Shown here: one piece after another, positions 1-12,800 of the stretch | Layout: each line of letters opens with the position of its first letter | Position numbering within the stretch: the first letter of the stretch is position 1 | Assembly: GCA_036852015.1 (NCBI GenBank) | Contig: JAANDG010000078.1 | Coordinates: 186,001 to 250,000, forward strand | DNA: 64,000 nucleotides | Direction: 5' to 3' | From: Pelodera strongyloides | Lineage: Eukaryota; Nematoda; Chromadorea; Rhabditida; Rhabditidae | Made by a program: the position numbers and the translations under genes | The notes under the pieces: model-generated | What the model was told of the DNA's origin: nothing | The model's input: the letters and a program-made list of their open reading frames with translations, nothing else | The model's database searches: none

Positions 1-187
1 TTAACTACACCCGATCCACCAAATACACCGCGCACTGAATGATGTTTTGTAGCCGAAAAGCAATTGAAAACCCCAGGTAGAATACCTATCAAAAATAAAA
101 GAATACTTGTGTTTAAAAAAAATACAAAATGAAGAACTGTTCGCTTTTGTCCATCCTATACGTCCATCCTATAAGTTAGTTTCAGGG

Positions 188-297
188 GGTCCAAGAGCTT
201 TGGGGTGTCCAAGGGTGTCCAAGAGTGTCCACTTGTGTCCAAGCGTGTCCACTGGTGTCCAAGGGTGTCCAAGGAATGTCCAATGGTGTCCGGGTGT
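188..297. repeat. Degenerate GTGTCC minisatellite
   Basis: About ten head-to-tail copies of a unit close to GTGTCCAAGG, with single-base changes between copies. It lies downstream of the last plexin exon in the window, in the following intron. The reading frame through it is low complexity and not taken as coding. Confidence 0.8.
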
Positions 298-480
298 ATT
301 ATCCAATAAGCCACATTAAAAACAATGCACTAAACATTGACCTGCGGACTCGGGCTATACCACTTGTGAAACATCGGGAAATCATTTAACTTTCTGGGAA
401 CCGCCCAACAATAGACTAGTTGTAAGGTAATTAGCTTTCTTCCTAAAAACAGAATATAATGTTTAGAACTTTGAACTTAC

Positions 481-3400
481 GGCATTCGGCATTTGTATGA
501 GGAAATTGGGTCCGATGACGAGGATTCCATTTACTTCGGAACCAGTTCGTGAATCTGATACAGTACGACGGGAATATTCACTCCATTGACCGCCACCCTT
601 TGGTTTCAACTGAAATACGGTAATCAAAACTGTAACTTTTTGCACATCAACCTGTCGGACAACCCAAATAAAATCCTAAAGAAATGCCCTTTTTGACACA
701 TGCGTCGGTCTTATCATTGGGTTTTTGACATTAGTTTCGTTAAATTTTAAGATCAATCCCAGAAATTACATATTTCTCCTCCAATATATCCACTAGACAA
801 GTAGTATCGCATCTACCATAATAAACAAGACAGAAAATTGAGTTTCTTTTGGAAGGTTTGTTATATTTGAAAATATGTCGTTGTCACAGCTTTTACCATT
901 TCGTCTTATTTTCTCACTGAATTGACTGCGTCTATGGCAATACGTGTCGTAAATGTCACACATTAATTTTGCGCGAAGACAATAAGCTTTGTGTCCACAC
1001 AATTGTCAGAAGTGACAATTTGAAAGGATTGTATAAACTAAGAGGAGATCATCTTAATTTATGAGTTCACGCGTATTTATTACCATTGACATTAGCCATC
1101 GCCATATAATAAGAGCCATAACAACTTGCAGACAATACTGTTGATTTATTCGTATGATAAATAAAAATAAAATAAAAAAGTAACCTTTGAAATGGACACC
1201 CTGATTTAAAAAAATACACTTAATTTATAGAATGCTATATGATCATTACTATCGCTTCCCTAGTGTGACTGTGGCTCAATAGGCTCTTCTTACAATTAGA
1301 AGTAGAAGGGTTAGGCTGCTTGTGCGAAAGTATTAATAACATAGCATTACTCAACAATGAGAATATCGCATTGCATAGAAAATCTTGTGTTTCATATTCG
1401 GAAATGAGCTCAAGCTGTTTAACTTCGCTCATTAAATGGAACTTAGCAATAATGATGCTATACCACAGAATGTAAGTAGGCAAGTCTAGCATTTTCCCAA
1501 ATGTATTCGTATGGTTGGTAGCTCATTTATTCTCAAAAATAGGTTCAATAGTCCTTTCTTTTTGTAGTTCTGTAAAATCGTCAATCTTCTTTATTTCTAA
1601 AGAAAACCACAAAGAAAACCCCCAAAATGGATATTCCTCCTCATAAAATGCGCAATCTGTTGCTCTTTTCCTTTTACTGACAACCTCAATAAAGGGCCAT
1701 GACCAGCCGGCGACAGATGGTTGCACATCTCGGATAGATTGAAAAATGAACGGTTTAGAAGAGCCCGGAAGACGAAAGAAGATAATTGGATTTATTCTAA
1801 TTCTACGCGTTCAAGATAATGACTGTCAGATTGTAGGATGTTGAAAAGTAAGACTAGATAATGTTTTGTAGATGTGCAGCGCAGGGATTCAGCAAAATAT
1901 TTCGAAAAGAACGAAAGAAGTTTTCTCGAAGAAGTACATAAAGCAGCAAAGACTGGCCGGTTGCTGAAACGCATTGTGGACAGCAGCATTCTTATGCAGC
2001 ATATACAAATGAACATAAATTAGAATAAACAAGCGAGCTAATTTAGAACAAATTAGCATAAATACGCGAGAATTCGGTTATCCATGATGCGTTTCAAAAA
2101 CCGGCCGGTATTTCGCTTTAAAGTATTGTAATCGTCCCAATCATTTGAAAGGACATAAATATAACATCATTTACTTGAATAATTTCTCCTTCCGCACTGC
2201 CAACAAATAATAGTAATGGATCTGGGTATACCGTCAGGCTTGTCACTCTTGTGCGTAGCTGAAAAATCCGAATTTAGATTGTTTTTTTTTCCTATTATAT
2301 TATTGGCTTTTTATCGTCAGCAAAATCGAAACCTAAGAAGATATGTCAACAAGTGAGTGTTTATAGATTTTAATCAAATTAAATTGTCAAGTGATCACAA
2401 ACCTCAGCCGCGGCCATCTCCAAAGCTTCAATCGTTCCTCCAACACCGAGTTCGCACGAGTCTTCGCTCAGTGGAATGTGGGCCTTCTGAATTATGCATA
2501 GTTAAAGATTTATGAGAAAAGATGGATAGTTTTATGAAACAGGAATCGCTTTCCTCTTTTTACTTCCAAAAGTGCTTTCTAGCTAGGTGTTTTTTTTCCT
2601 TTTATGGTTCAAAGCACCTTCAGCATACACATTAACACATTTCGTGCTACGATATACAAGTTTCTTAGCATTCCGGAATAAATAATCTTATTAATAATGC
2701 ACCCACATTTATACATTTGTTATCTCTTCCCAAATGTGGCAGTCCAATCGAGTCAGTTCCTCCTCTACATCTATCGATATTGTACCAAAACGTCAGTTTG
2801 ATTCGCGACATGGCAAATATGCAGATTGCACTTCGGTCCGGCTGAAATAAACTTTTCAGATTTTTTCTCCAACTATGTTCCTCACGCTATAGAAAATTAT
2901 CAACTCACCTCTTCTCTTAATTAATAAATATAGTTTAAAAACGAAAGAATATAATTATGGTAAGGTAAACTAGTTAAAGATAAAAATTAAAGTGAATATC
3001 CTACATTCCCCTCAGCGCTGAATGCTCCAAATAGTTTGTCATCGTGTACAACAGCAGCGATGAGTACATTTAGATGAGAGTTGTCAGAGGCACGACATTG
3101 AAGTTCGATCTCAGAATAGGAACCGAATCTAAAAGCAAACAGGTTACAAAAATTGTTCACTTAACTTTAAAAATGTGTGACACGTGGCAAGAATCCTAGC
3201 AGTAAGTATATGTGTCCATCTTTCGAGTTTCGCGCACAGAATGGCACATAGACTGGGCAAGACGGAAACACGGCTATAACTTCAATGCAAATTCGAAGCA
3301 CTGACAATAATAATAAAACCAGCCTCCCCCCAAATATTAATGTTACTTCAATATGAAAATCATGTCCTGCATCATGTTCTGCACCTTATGGTGTGGGCAG

Positions 3401-6400
3401 AGAAGAAAATGTTTCTCAGAGCCATTAATGGGATTACAAGCTTATTTTTAGTGGAGCCTGCCCCTGGCACCATCTTATTCTTAGAGATATTATGTTAGAA
3501 TGATATTATTAGAATGTTAGGAGAAAACATGGTAAAAGAGAGATAAGTAGTTTGTGAAAGATTCAAAATCGTGACATAGATTAACCATATTTCGTGGTTC
3601 AATTCATGTTCTTTTGAGATTTCAAAAAAAAAAAAAACTTCCAATTTCTTCTAAATTTTGCCCTATTTCATCGTGGGATGATTGGATGTAATGGTGGATG
3701 TAATGTAATTATTAAATTGCATAAAGCCCCTTAATCTATATTCTGATCTTCTATCAACAAAAAATCATTTAAAACAAAACGATATCTGAAAAATGTTTCT
3801 AACAAAACACACCTATCGTCTCCTTTACAAATCCTAGTCAATTTCGTGATCACCGGTGCATTTGCCTTCGAAACTCTCGTTGTTGTTGGTTGAACGGCAG
3901 CAAAATAAACAAAATGTTCATGATGAAATGAATGGACATATTTGACAGAGAAAGAAGTCCGTATGTCAGAACGAACGAATACAGCCGCCTCGCCCTCGAG
4001 TGAGCCATAGTTTGCGACCTGAAACTAGGAACAGAAAAGTTACTTTGTTTTTTAAATTCATAGCTTGCTAGGTTAACACCGCAATGGATCAATCAACTTT
4101 AGTTGTGGCGAAGCAATATATGATCTGGTTGAAACGTAGCGCTACAGATGTACAGGTACAGGTACAGAGGTTCGCAGCGAGTTGACGTCCATTTTCTCGA
4201 GAGTTTTCGACTATGAATACCTACATAAGACTACTCGAAGGTTTTGAAGCTGATCATAACTTTAACTCTAATGTAGCCATTAGAAGTCATCACAAGTCAT
4301 CTAGCTAGACGTCTTAAATGTGTCTAACCCTAAAACGTGAGTGTTTCTCGCTCTATCTATCTTTTTCTACCTAATTTTGTAAATTTTTTTTCACAGAATA
4401 AGAGTTAATATAATATAGACATTAATTAATTGCCTGATATTCTGGAGGTTGTCGGAGGGCAATTGCAGGGAAAGATTCCCTGTATGGAGACTCAAAGGAG
4501 TAGGAAGCTGCAACCACAATACTGCCATCTGAAAAATTTGGCGTCGAGCAATTTGTCATCTGGGACCCGTCGTCTACTGCTCAGGACCTCTGCGGAACAT
4601 GTCATAAGCAAACATTGAATCTGTATTATCACCCTTGAATAAAGGTGCACGCTCTTCAAGCGTAAAAGAATGTTGTATATCAATACACGTAATCTCACAA
4701 GAATTAACGAAAACCAATGCACACTACACAGTTTCATGAGAATAATATTAATAACTTATCCAAAGAACAACAAAAATGCTCTTTGTAAATAAAAAAAATA
4801 TACAGTTCGCAGAGAAAAAATTAAAAAAGCAACAACTAAGTAAAGGTTAAAAATAAAGAGATATAGGTAAGTGTCACGATGCATACTTATGAAAACTAAA
4901 AAAAATCACTAATATCACTGAAATATAAAATACAAACCTTGCAGTTTCACAGCCGATGTCGATCCTTTGGCTGTATTACTCACAACGGGAACTTGACCCT
5001 TTTCCAGAATATTAGAAAGATTACTCAGAGAATGGGTATTGCAAGTACCTTGGCGAACCTGAAATGTTAATTTTTTTGTTAACATTTTTTGCTTGCTAAA
5101 ATTTTGTTATTGTTACAATTTATTTGCACAACTACATAGGAAAGCTATTGTCGTGTGGTGGATTATATTGATTTAATAAAAGAAAAATAATAATATTTTT
5201 GTACAATAATATTATATACAGTAGGGGTCTAAACGAACAACTGTTGCCCTATGTAATTGAAAATATTACTTACCGAACCACACACAAGTATCCGATCATC
5301 GAATGGTAAAAGGAGCTGATTATAATTATCCGTCGGCTTTGGTTTCTCATGTTTTAAGCATGAAGAACCATCGATACTACAGAAAGGACTATCTGGGGCT
5401 GGGCCGACTGAGGTTGAAGAAAACTCGGAGAGATCATCAGAACGAAGACCGTACAGTTTATTCACCACACCGACGAATACCTAGAAAATGGTTATGAGAT
5501 ACACTTTTACAAATATCTTAATGTTGTAGTGCTTGTTTCTGTAAAATTGCAGGCTAGGTTTAGAAAAAGTCGCAGCCGCAAGACTTCATGACTGACTATC
5601 AGCTGAGCAACCTGATGTCATATTCACCACTCAATTCCCCGTAGGGAATTCCCATTTTTTCTCGGCGTGTCTCACATTAGATAGAATACTGTTTTCTGTC
5701 CCCAGGAGAGAGTTCCCTGGGGACAGGTAATCAGAGTGGTGAATATGTATATGGCCTCTGTTGTGTAGTGGTTGACAGGTTGACACTAAGACCCACTTCC
5801 CTTACTTATGAACAAAGAGTACATTTTAAATGTTCTATTTTGTAACTTCTTTCAAGTCTAAAAGCGCTCTGACCCCGCACTTTCTTAAAGGGATCAAAAT
5901 AAACCTACATTTACGATAGGTTCGTTCATGACTATCAAGCATTTTTATTACAATATATACAAACTAAATTCACCATTTATTCGCGCCCTAATGCGCTCTG
6001 CTCAAATGTATACCATATAACTGCAGATTTCAAAGCTATATATGCAAATTTTAATCGCATTATAATTTCACGACAAATTTGCATTGACGACAAGGATATT
6101 TGCGGCTATATACATTTGAGCAATATCGGAAAAAAGTTTGGAAGTAAAGCTTGATAGTCACTATGGAATATATACTTTGATGGGCCTGTCCCTTTCCCAA
6201 TATTGTGTGTCGGCGGGCCCACTGTCCGACCCCTTTAACTTCAATGACAAATGCCCGGAAAACGGTCCCTGAGGAATTCCCTTATAAAGAAGGGGGAATA
6301 TACATCCTTATGGAATATTTGCAACATGTCTTGTGCATTTCTATTCAATAATGCTAATTTTTGTGGGAAAGAGCATGGTTCGTCAAGATGCGCAACCTTC

Positions 6401-6800
6401 GCATAACAATACAAGAAAGCGATGCAATTAGTGCGCAACGAATGAGTCAACACGAAATATAATACATAATATAATATATAAGGTGGGAAAGACGTCGATA
6501 CATATTTAACATATTACAAGTTGGCAAGAAATATAAAACAGAAAAGTCTCCAAAAATCTAGATATTCAGTCTGCGTATGCGCGTTTCTGCTTAGTAAGTT
6601 TACATAAATGGCCCTTTTTACGGTTTGCTAACCAAAAATTCGACACATATCCTACAAAAAAAATATGTAAAAAAACGTACCTTGTCCTTGTGCACAGCTA
6701 CATTATTAATTAGCGAATTACTGTAGAAAATATGTTGCGCCGTGGCAGAATAATTACAAATACAGTATATTAGAATGCAGAATAAGATACAAAAATGCAT
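481..6800 (-). CDS. Plexin, 5' part of gene (semaphorin receptor, sema domain)
   Basis: Receptor for semaphorins in axon and epidermal guidance. Ten coding exons read on the minus strand: 6800-6681, 5480-5274, 5058-4938, 4528-4434, 4018-3813, 3128-3005, 2841-2707, 2486-2403, 2258-2175, 609-481. All join in phase and give 435 residues; the last ends in phase 0, so the gene continues beyond position 1. Residues 1-22 are a hydrophobic signal peptide. Then come plexin sema-domain hallmarks: NNVAVHKDKVFVGVVNKLY, KPTDNYNQLL followed by ILVCGS, a YRESFPAIALR segment, DRSAICIFAM, GLPHLGRD and the late-blade VTSLTVYPDPLLLFVG. An acceptor at 6824 precedes the start, as expected for spliced-leader addition. 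The fourth exon appears to use a GC donor. The transmembrane and GAP domains lie outside the window. plx-1 is favoured over plx-2 only from recalled chromosome location. Confidence 0.88.
1939..2122. repeat. TTAA-ended MITE, family A, copy 1
   Basis: Non-autonomous inverted-repeat element in the last plexin intron of the window. The right terminus is CCGGCCGGTATTTCGCTTTAA; the left terminus is diverged. The interior carries the family words ATGCAGC and GAGCTAATTTAGA. No coding capacity. The TTAA ends suggest a piggyBac-type transposase acting in trans (inference). Confidence 0.8.
5619..5746. repeat. Short MITE with CATATTCACCACTC termini
   Basis: Begins CATATTCACCACTC and ends with its reverse complement GAGTGGTGAATATG. 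The core has a second palindrome around CCCCAGG and CCTGGGG. It sits in the first plexin intron, 140 bases upstream of exon 2, and is non-coding. Confidence 0.75.
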
Positions 6801-8818
6801 CTGCACATCGCGATACGTGTTGTACTGAAAGATAATAAATAAAGAAAAATATTTAAAAATAAAAAGGATAAAACAATTTCGTCAGGCAACACAGTACACT
6901 TTAATTACCATGGTAGATGAAATAACAGATTTTACAAATTAACAGCAATACACTTTTATTAAAGCATAATGATTCTGTACAACGGAAAAAATACAACATT
7001 TCCAAGCTGATTACAATGCAAAGCTATCGCAACGATGGACGGAAAAAGTGCAAACAAAGCGCAGAGAGAAAAAATTATAAGAGGACGTAAATCTTCTGGG
7101 TAGTGATTTTTCTTACTTATTTACTTTCCCAAAAATAAGTATCCAGGATAAAATATAAAATGTTAAAACCGGAAAAACCTATATTTACACTCAAACTATT
7201 ACGAAAGCCAGTGACATTTATTAGATCCCGCCGTTTTGTAAAAAAATAAAAGGGTAGTCTAATTAAATAAAAGGTCTAATTGTTCAGCTCAGTGTCAGTC
7301 GTGAGCCGCTAGCAATGGTGTCGCTTATGGCCCAATCCGGCACTGCCTTCTTTAATGACACCGACATATGTTAATGAATAATTGATAATTGTTGGAGACG
7401 CGAGGACCATTGCGCATAAGGGGGAAACCCTTCCGATATACCCACAGAGAGCGATATGCTAATGAGAAGGAGAGTCACAGCTGACTAATTGTAAGAGCGT
7501 ATAATACAAAGAAAGAATAGTAATAATAATCGTAAACTAAATTTTCACACCATAAACAAACTAAAAATTACTGTAAAAATTCCGGCAATTTCATACATAA
7601 ATATAACAACCCTAGCATACGCGCAAACAAATCGCACTGGCTGAACGCTTAAAATAGCATTGAAAGAAAAGTCGCTAAACATTTAGAAACTCCTTTCTTT
7701 GGGTATTTCAGTGGAAAAGTTGAACGTTGAAGCCCCGCCACACACAGGAATCAATGCTAATTGTGGTCGTCGCATTGCAATGGCCTTTATACAAGAATAC
7801 TCCAAACATCAAGTTTCAACGTTTCATTGTTGAATTGCAAGAATTGAGCTAACTGATCTACTTCTAGTTGTTCCAACTAAAAAGTTTATCATCATGAGAA
7901 CCCTGGGGAAGTGTGTTATGATTAGATTACAACAAATAGATCTGAAACAACTTGGCGTAAGATTCCACCTCACAAACATAACATATTATTTTTAATACAT
8001 AACATCACAGGGTGTGCATCACAATGAAACGATGAAAAGAAAGTAGTATATAACTCGTCGTGCTGTCGTTGATTAGCAAACAGGTAATTTGAGAATAAAA
8101 CAATGGAAGTCAAGCGAAATGTATAGGTAATGAGGTGAGTATAGGCGCAAATACAAAAGTAAAGTGTCTTGTAAACGAAAAGAGTAGTATTTTCTGCCCG
8201 ACTTCTAGGGTCCAAACTTGGGTCCCAAACAAGGTGAATTGAATTTCCGCTCTAGCAAATAACTGGACACCGTGAAGTACTTCAAGAGATTAGATCGGAA
8301 ACAAGTGTATTTAAAAACAAATTAACATTTAAAAGGTGTAAGCGTTTAGAAAAATATCTCTGGCCTCATAATTCATAATCAGATACAAATTTTAGGCCAG
8401 AGCGGTATCTTGACTTGTTGCTAATATACTATATACAGAGACATTACTACACATGTGAGGAGATATATAGAATATTATCAGCGGCGCGATGTTGGTTCTC
8501 AATATAAATAATTTACCAACACTGCCTTTTTTAGATGAAAGTAATGTACAAAAGGAGAAAATATGGCTGGTTTCGTGCAGAAAGCTGATTAAATGTGCCC
8601 GAGAATGGGCTTAATGGAATAATGAAAAACGCTGGCGCGCATAGGTAATTGTTCAGTGAAACGGAAAGCAAAAATGAAATTAAGTCGGCTAACTTTCACC
8701 CGAGAAATGCTTGTTTGAAGGAAGAAAATGAAGAGCTATACGATTTAAAACAAAGAATAAATAAAAGGGAAAATGTCAGCATCATGGATTTTCGAGGGGT
8801 CTGAGGACATGCTATCTA

Positions 8819-9001
8819 TTAAAGCGAAATACCGGACAGTTTTTGAAACACATCGAGCACACCAGCATTCGTATGCAGCTTATGCGAATGAATATAAATT
8901 AGACTAAAAAAATCGAGCTAAATTTGAGTAATTTTGCATAAATACGTAAAAATGCAGTTGTTCGCGATGAGTTTCAAAAACCGGCCGGTATTTCGCTTTA
9001 A
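8819..9001. repeat. TTAA-ended MITE, family A, copy 2
   Basis: Nearly complete copy: left end TTAAAGCGAAATACCGG, right end CCGGTATTTCGCTTTAA. The interior has TTATGC and GAGCTAAATTTGAG words shared with the copies at 1939, 21987, 33791 and 54128. Confidence 0.85.
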
Positions 9002-9742
9002 ACAATCAAGTTGAACTGAAGATACAATGAGCAGCTGTAACTAGCGTTAGCAGAAAAAGAAATGTTGTTTGAAATAGAAATGAAAGTGCCAGGTAAAAGT
9101 ATGAGCAAATGTGCACTTAAATAATAATAAAAAAATATTCGGTCAAATTTGTGGCCCAAAAGGGCCAGGGTCACAAGAAGATCTTGATAGATTACATTTG
9201 TGAGGGCAATGACCAGTTGTGGCCCACGGAAGTGGGGATTAAGGCTTCTGTTACTACTAACACCTCTGTTTCTTAGAATAATAGTTTAGAAAAAAATCGC
9301 TGCCTTGGAGCAGAATCAGGAGGCGATCAGCCATGAAACATATAGTGTCTGAGAATTTAGCACATGTTGCACAAAGAATCCAATGAGTTTACTTTACTTA
9401 CATTTCTATTTCAGTACAGCAAATGAGTTTTCTAATGAACCGCGAGAGTTAAGTCCGGCAGAAATAACTCTAAGTCCTTCAAACTTTCCAAGGTTCAGCG
9501 GTTAGCCATTAGCAATCAGTAGTTACCATCACCCAAGTTACCGTGACTGGTTGTGTTAGGGTTAGAATGTAACGGGTTGAAGCGGGGTAAGCATTATTTG
9601 TGTGGAGGCACCTACTCTCCTAATTAGCTAATCAAATGCGATGACATTGCCAATGTGGCGTATGGCGTTGTGAATGAAGAAATTACGAGTAAGAAGCGAA
9701 AACTCGTTCGCTTGAGTAAACGAGAAAATGTAACGCCATGCA

Positions 9743-9890
9743 TGGGGTTTCCAAAGTTCCAAGTATCCCAAAAATTCGGTCTGATTCTGTCAATACTACT
9801 GTATTTCTGCACGAAACTTGCATATATAATATGAAAAATTAAAAAAATATTCTCATGCAGTTCCAATACTGTACATACTTGGAAACCCCA
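9743..9890. repeat. MITE, family B (TGGGGTTTCCA termini)
   Basis: Starts TGGGGTTTCCAAAG and ends CTTGGAAACCCCA. The interior contains CTGTCAATACTACTGTATTT, shared with the copies at 17340-17530 and 19146-19286. Non-coding. Confidence 0.8.
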
Positions 9891-12800
9891 TTAGACACTC
9901 AAAGTTGAAGGTAAAACTGTGCTTTGGTAGCTGGTAACTTTATACGTTTGTGCGGGGTCACAACATGTCGTATATTCTATTTATGATATGAATAATTCTA
10001 TATTATATCAAGTCACAAATGTTACAAAAATTTTAGATACGTAGTTTTCTGTTTGGTATGGAAGTACGAACTATACCATGGACATACCATGCTGTTGAAA
10101 CTTACAACTTATTTGGTATCTACATTTTCAAACACACTAGCCCTTTGGAAAGAAATTGTATGATTGTGAGACTAATGCACTACATACATCATATTCATAC
10201 TATCATACAACAAATTATCAAGCAGCGATTGCATGATTAGCAAGGAAATGTGTGTTTTCTTCTAAATCAAAATATATAAATGATAATGTATAATTTCTTC
10301 GGTTCCTGCTCGGCAACATATGCATATTCGGAGGAAAAGAAAAGAAAATATAATTGGATTATGGGTAGTGTTAGTCAAGGACATTGAATAAAGAGGAAAG
10401 GGTCACATACACTGGGGAATTCATATACATTCCGCGAGAAGAAGTCCGACAGGAAAAGGGTTGGGAAATATTGTAATATATAGAAAACACAGGAAATATT
10501 GCCGAGGTTATGAGTTATGTTGAACGGACTTCAAGGAAAATGGAGCAAAATCGAAAAAAAAAATGGAAAAGCAAAATGTGATTTTATTTCAAAAATGATA
10601 AAATAAACTTATGAAAAAGGTTTAGGAACTAGTAAACAACTATTCAGAATCAGAGATTCAAATTAAAACTGTATCAAAAAATATCAACTATCAAAAAAAA
10701 TATCAACAAAAAAAACTGTATCAAATCGGTCATCTGTTTCCGTTTGTATGTTCGTTTTTAAATTTCATCCTCGGATGCAAACCTTTTGGCGTATTTAATA
10801 AATAAATAAATAAATATTAATTTGCGCCGAGCTAATCAATTATAAATTCACCAAAGTAATAGTTTAGAGTCATGGGTGCCAGGCTATTTTTCTCATTTAC
10901 TAATGCGACTATACAGCTATACACTCTCAAGATTATGAAAGCAAGTCTCAAAATAAGTCACTACAATTAGTATAATAACGCCGCCAAAGCTTATAAAAAT
11001 GCACGCATTCGCAATGAAATTACGCACCGCATAAAAGGATATAACAATGCGTAACGCGCATACAAACTTACAATCTTACAAACACACAAAGTAAGGGAAT
11101 TTGTGTAATTTGTAAATGAACTGTTTACTTGCAGGTTTGTAAGGGAATACTTGCAGGCACGCAAGATCCATTTGATGATCTCTCACTTTTCATAGAAATA
11201 AACCTTTAATATAAATTAATTAAAATTAAACTTTATTTCAAATGCACGCGATATTGATGAGTTTGATGCCTTGTTCAATAAGACACGCCCTTCTTCTATT
11301 TCTCTGCGTCTCACACTTCTCTTTGTTTATTCAGCTCTCACTAATGAGGTGGGCGGAGACGTAGTATGTCTTGACTCTCTCAGTACACTATGTTATTGAC
11401 GTATCCCTCTAATGAGGTGGGCGGAGTCAATAAAAGGGTAGGTGTCAGCAGATGATTACTTACAACGTAGCATCCCCACTCAATTACGACCCTACAAAAA
11501 GCACACCTGGTCCAGTCCAGGGTGCCAGCAGAACAAACATACAAGCCGATTGGTAGGCAATCAAGGTGCACCATGGTGGATAGTGGATACCATGTGCCTA
11601 CCATTTATCCCCTACCAATTAGGATAAATTCTCTGGATGGATTTGTGTACTAATTAAAAGGTCACCATGTCGGTTACGTGAAACCTTCGCTTATATATCA
11701 CTCCCTTCCTTTTTGTAAAAAAACGACATCTCGTTTTATGAACCTCTTTAATACCTAGATGCACATATTGTAGATAGTTTCGTTAAAAAGTCGAAAGACA
11801 GATTATGTGAAAAAAGGATTCTATCATAAAAATCGACAGTACGAAATTACAAAATGGGATATAGTTCGGTTGAAATTGACATACTTCTAGTCTAGTAGTG
11901 ACAGCTGAACCAATGAACGTGTTTATATTCCGCACCAAAAAAATTTACGATGTGAAGTCTGAAGTGCCAGTTGTTCATGGCCATAAAAATACATAGAGAG
12001 TATTTGGTTTCGCTCTAACGACATTTTTTCAGATGAAATATACTACTACTGGGATTCGATCTACGTACACAGAGGCACACACGGTCATTACTCAAAAATC
12101 CAAGTACTCGTGTCCTACTCGGAGTATTTCGGTATTGGGTAGAGAAGTTTTTTCGGGAAACAGCGAAACCAATTTTTTTATGTGTTAAAAAACGATCCAT
12201 AGACTTTTTTGAAAGGAGTATTTTATCTTTTTAGTGTGATTATCGTTGGAAAGTTGTATGTATACAAGTTAATAATCACAGTATCTATAAGTTTCAATTC
12301 AATGTACTTTCTATATGCTTCACTTGGGCATGAAAATTAAGACAATTACTATCATACCTAACTCCCTACTGTAAGTCACTGTTTAAAATACCGAGGTGCA
12401 ATATTCTTACTTAGGACTTTAGGGCAATCGCTTAGGCTAACAAGAAAAAAAACTGGTCGTTTACCATTTGATGATATGCGCGAAAAGTGTGCGTATGTGA
12501 AGAAGAAAGGCAACCGCCCAGGGTGTAATCTGCGTCTTTTGAATATAAGAAGGAGAGGGGATATATATATGTGTAGGTGAGAATTTCGAATCATGCTTGA
12601 CTGAACACTTAAGTAGACGAGGCGACAGAGGTCGTGATACTATTACTATACTCGTATTACACGCGGCTAGGGAAGTTTCGCACCGATGGGTGCGCATCCT
12701 TGAAAGAATGGTAGGGAAATGGTAAGCTAAGGGTACCGCGAAAATGGTGCGCACCATTAGTAAGGGCGCCAAACTACATAACGCGTTGATTCTCATCAAC

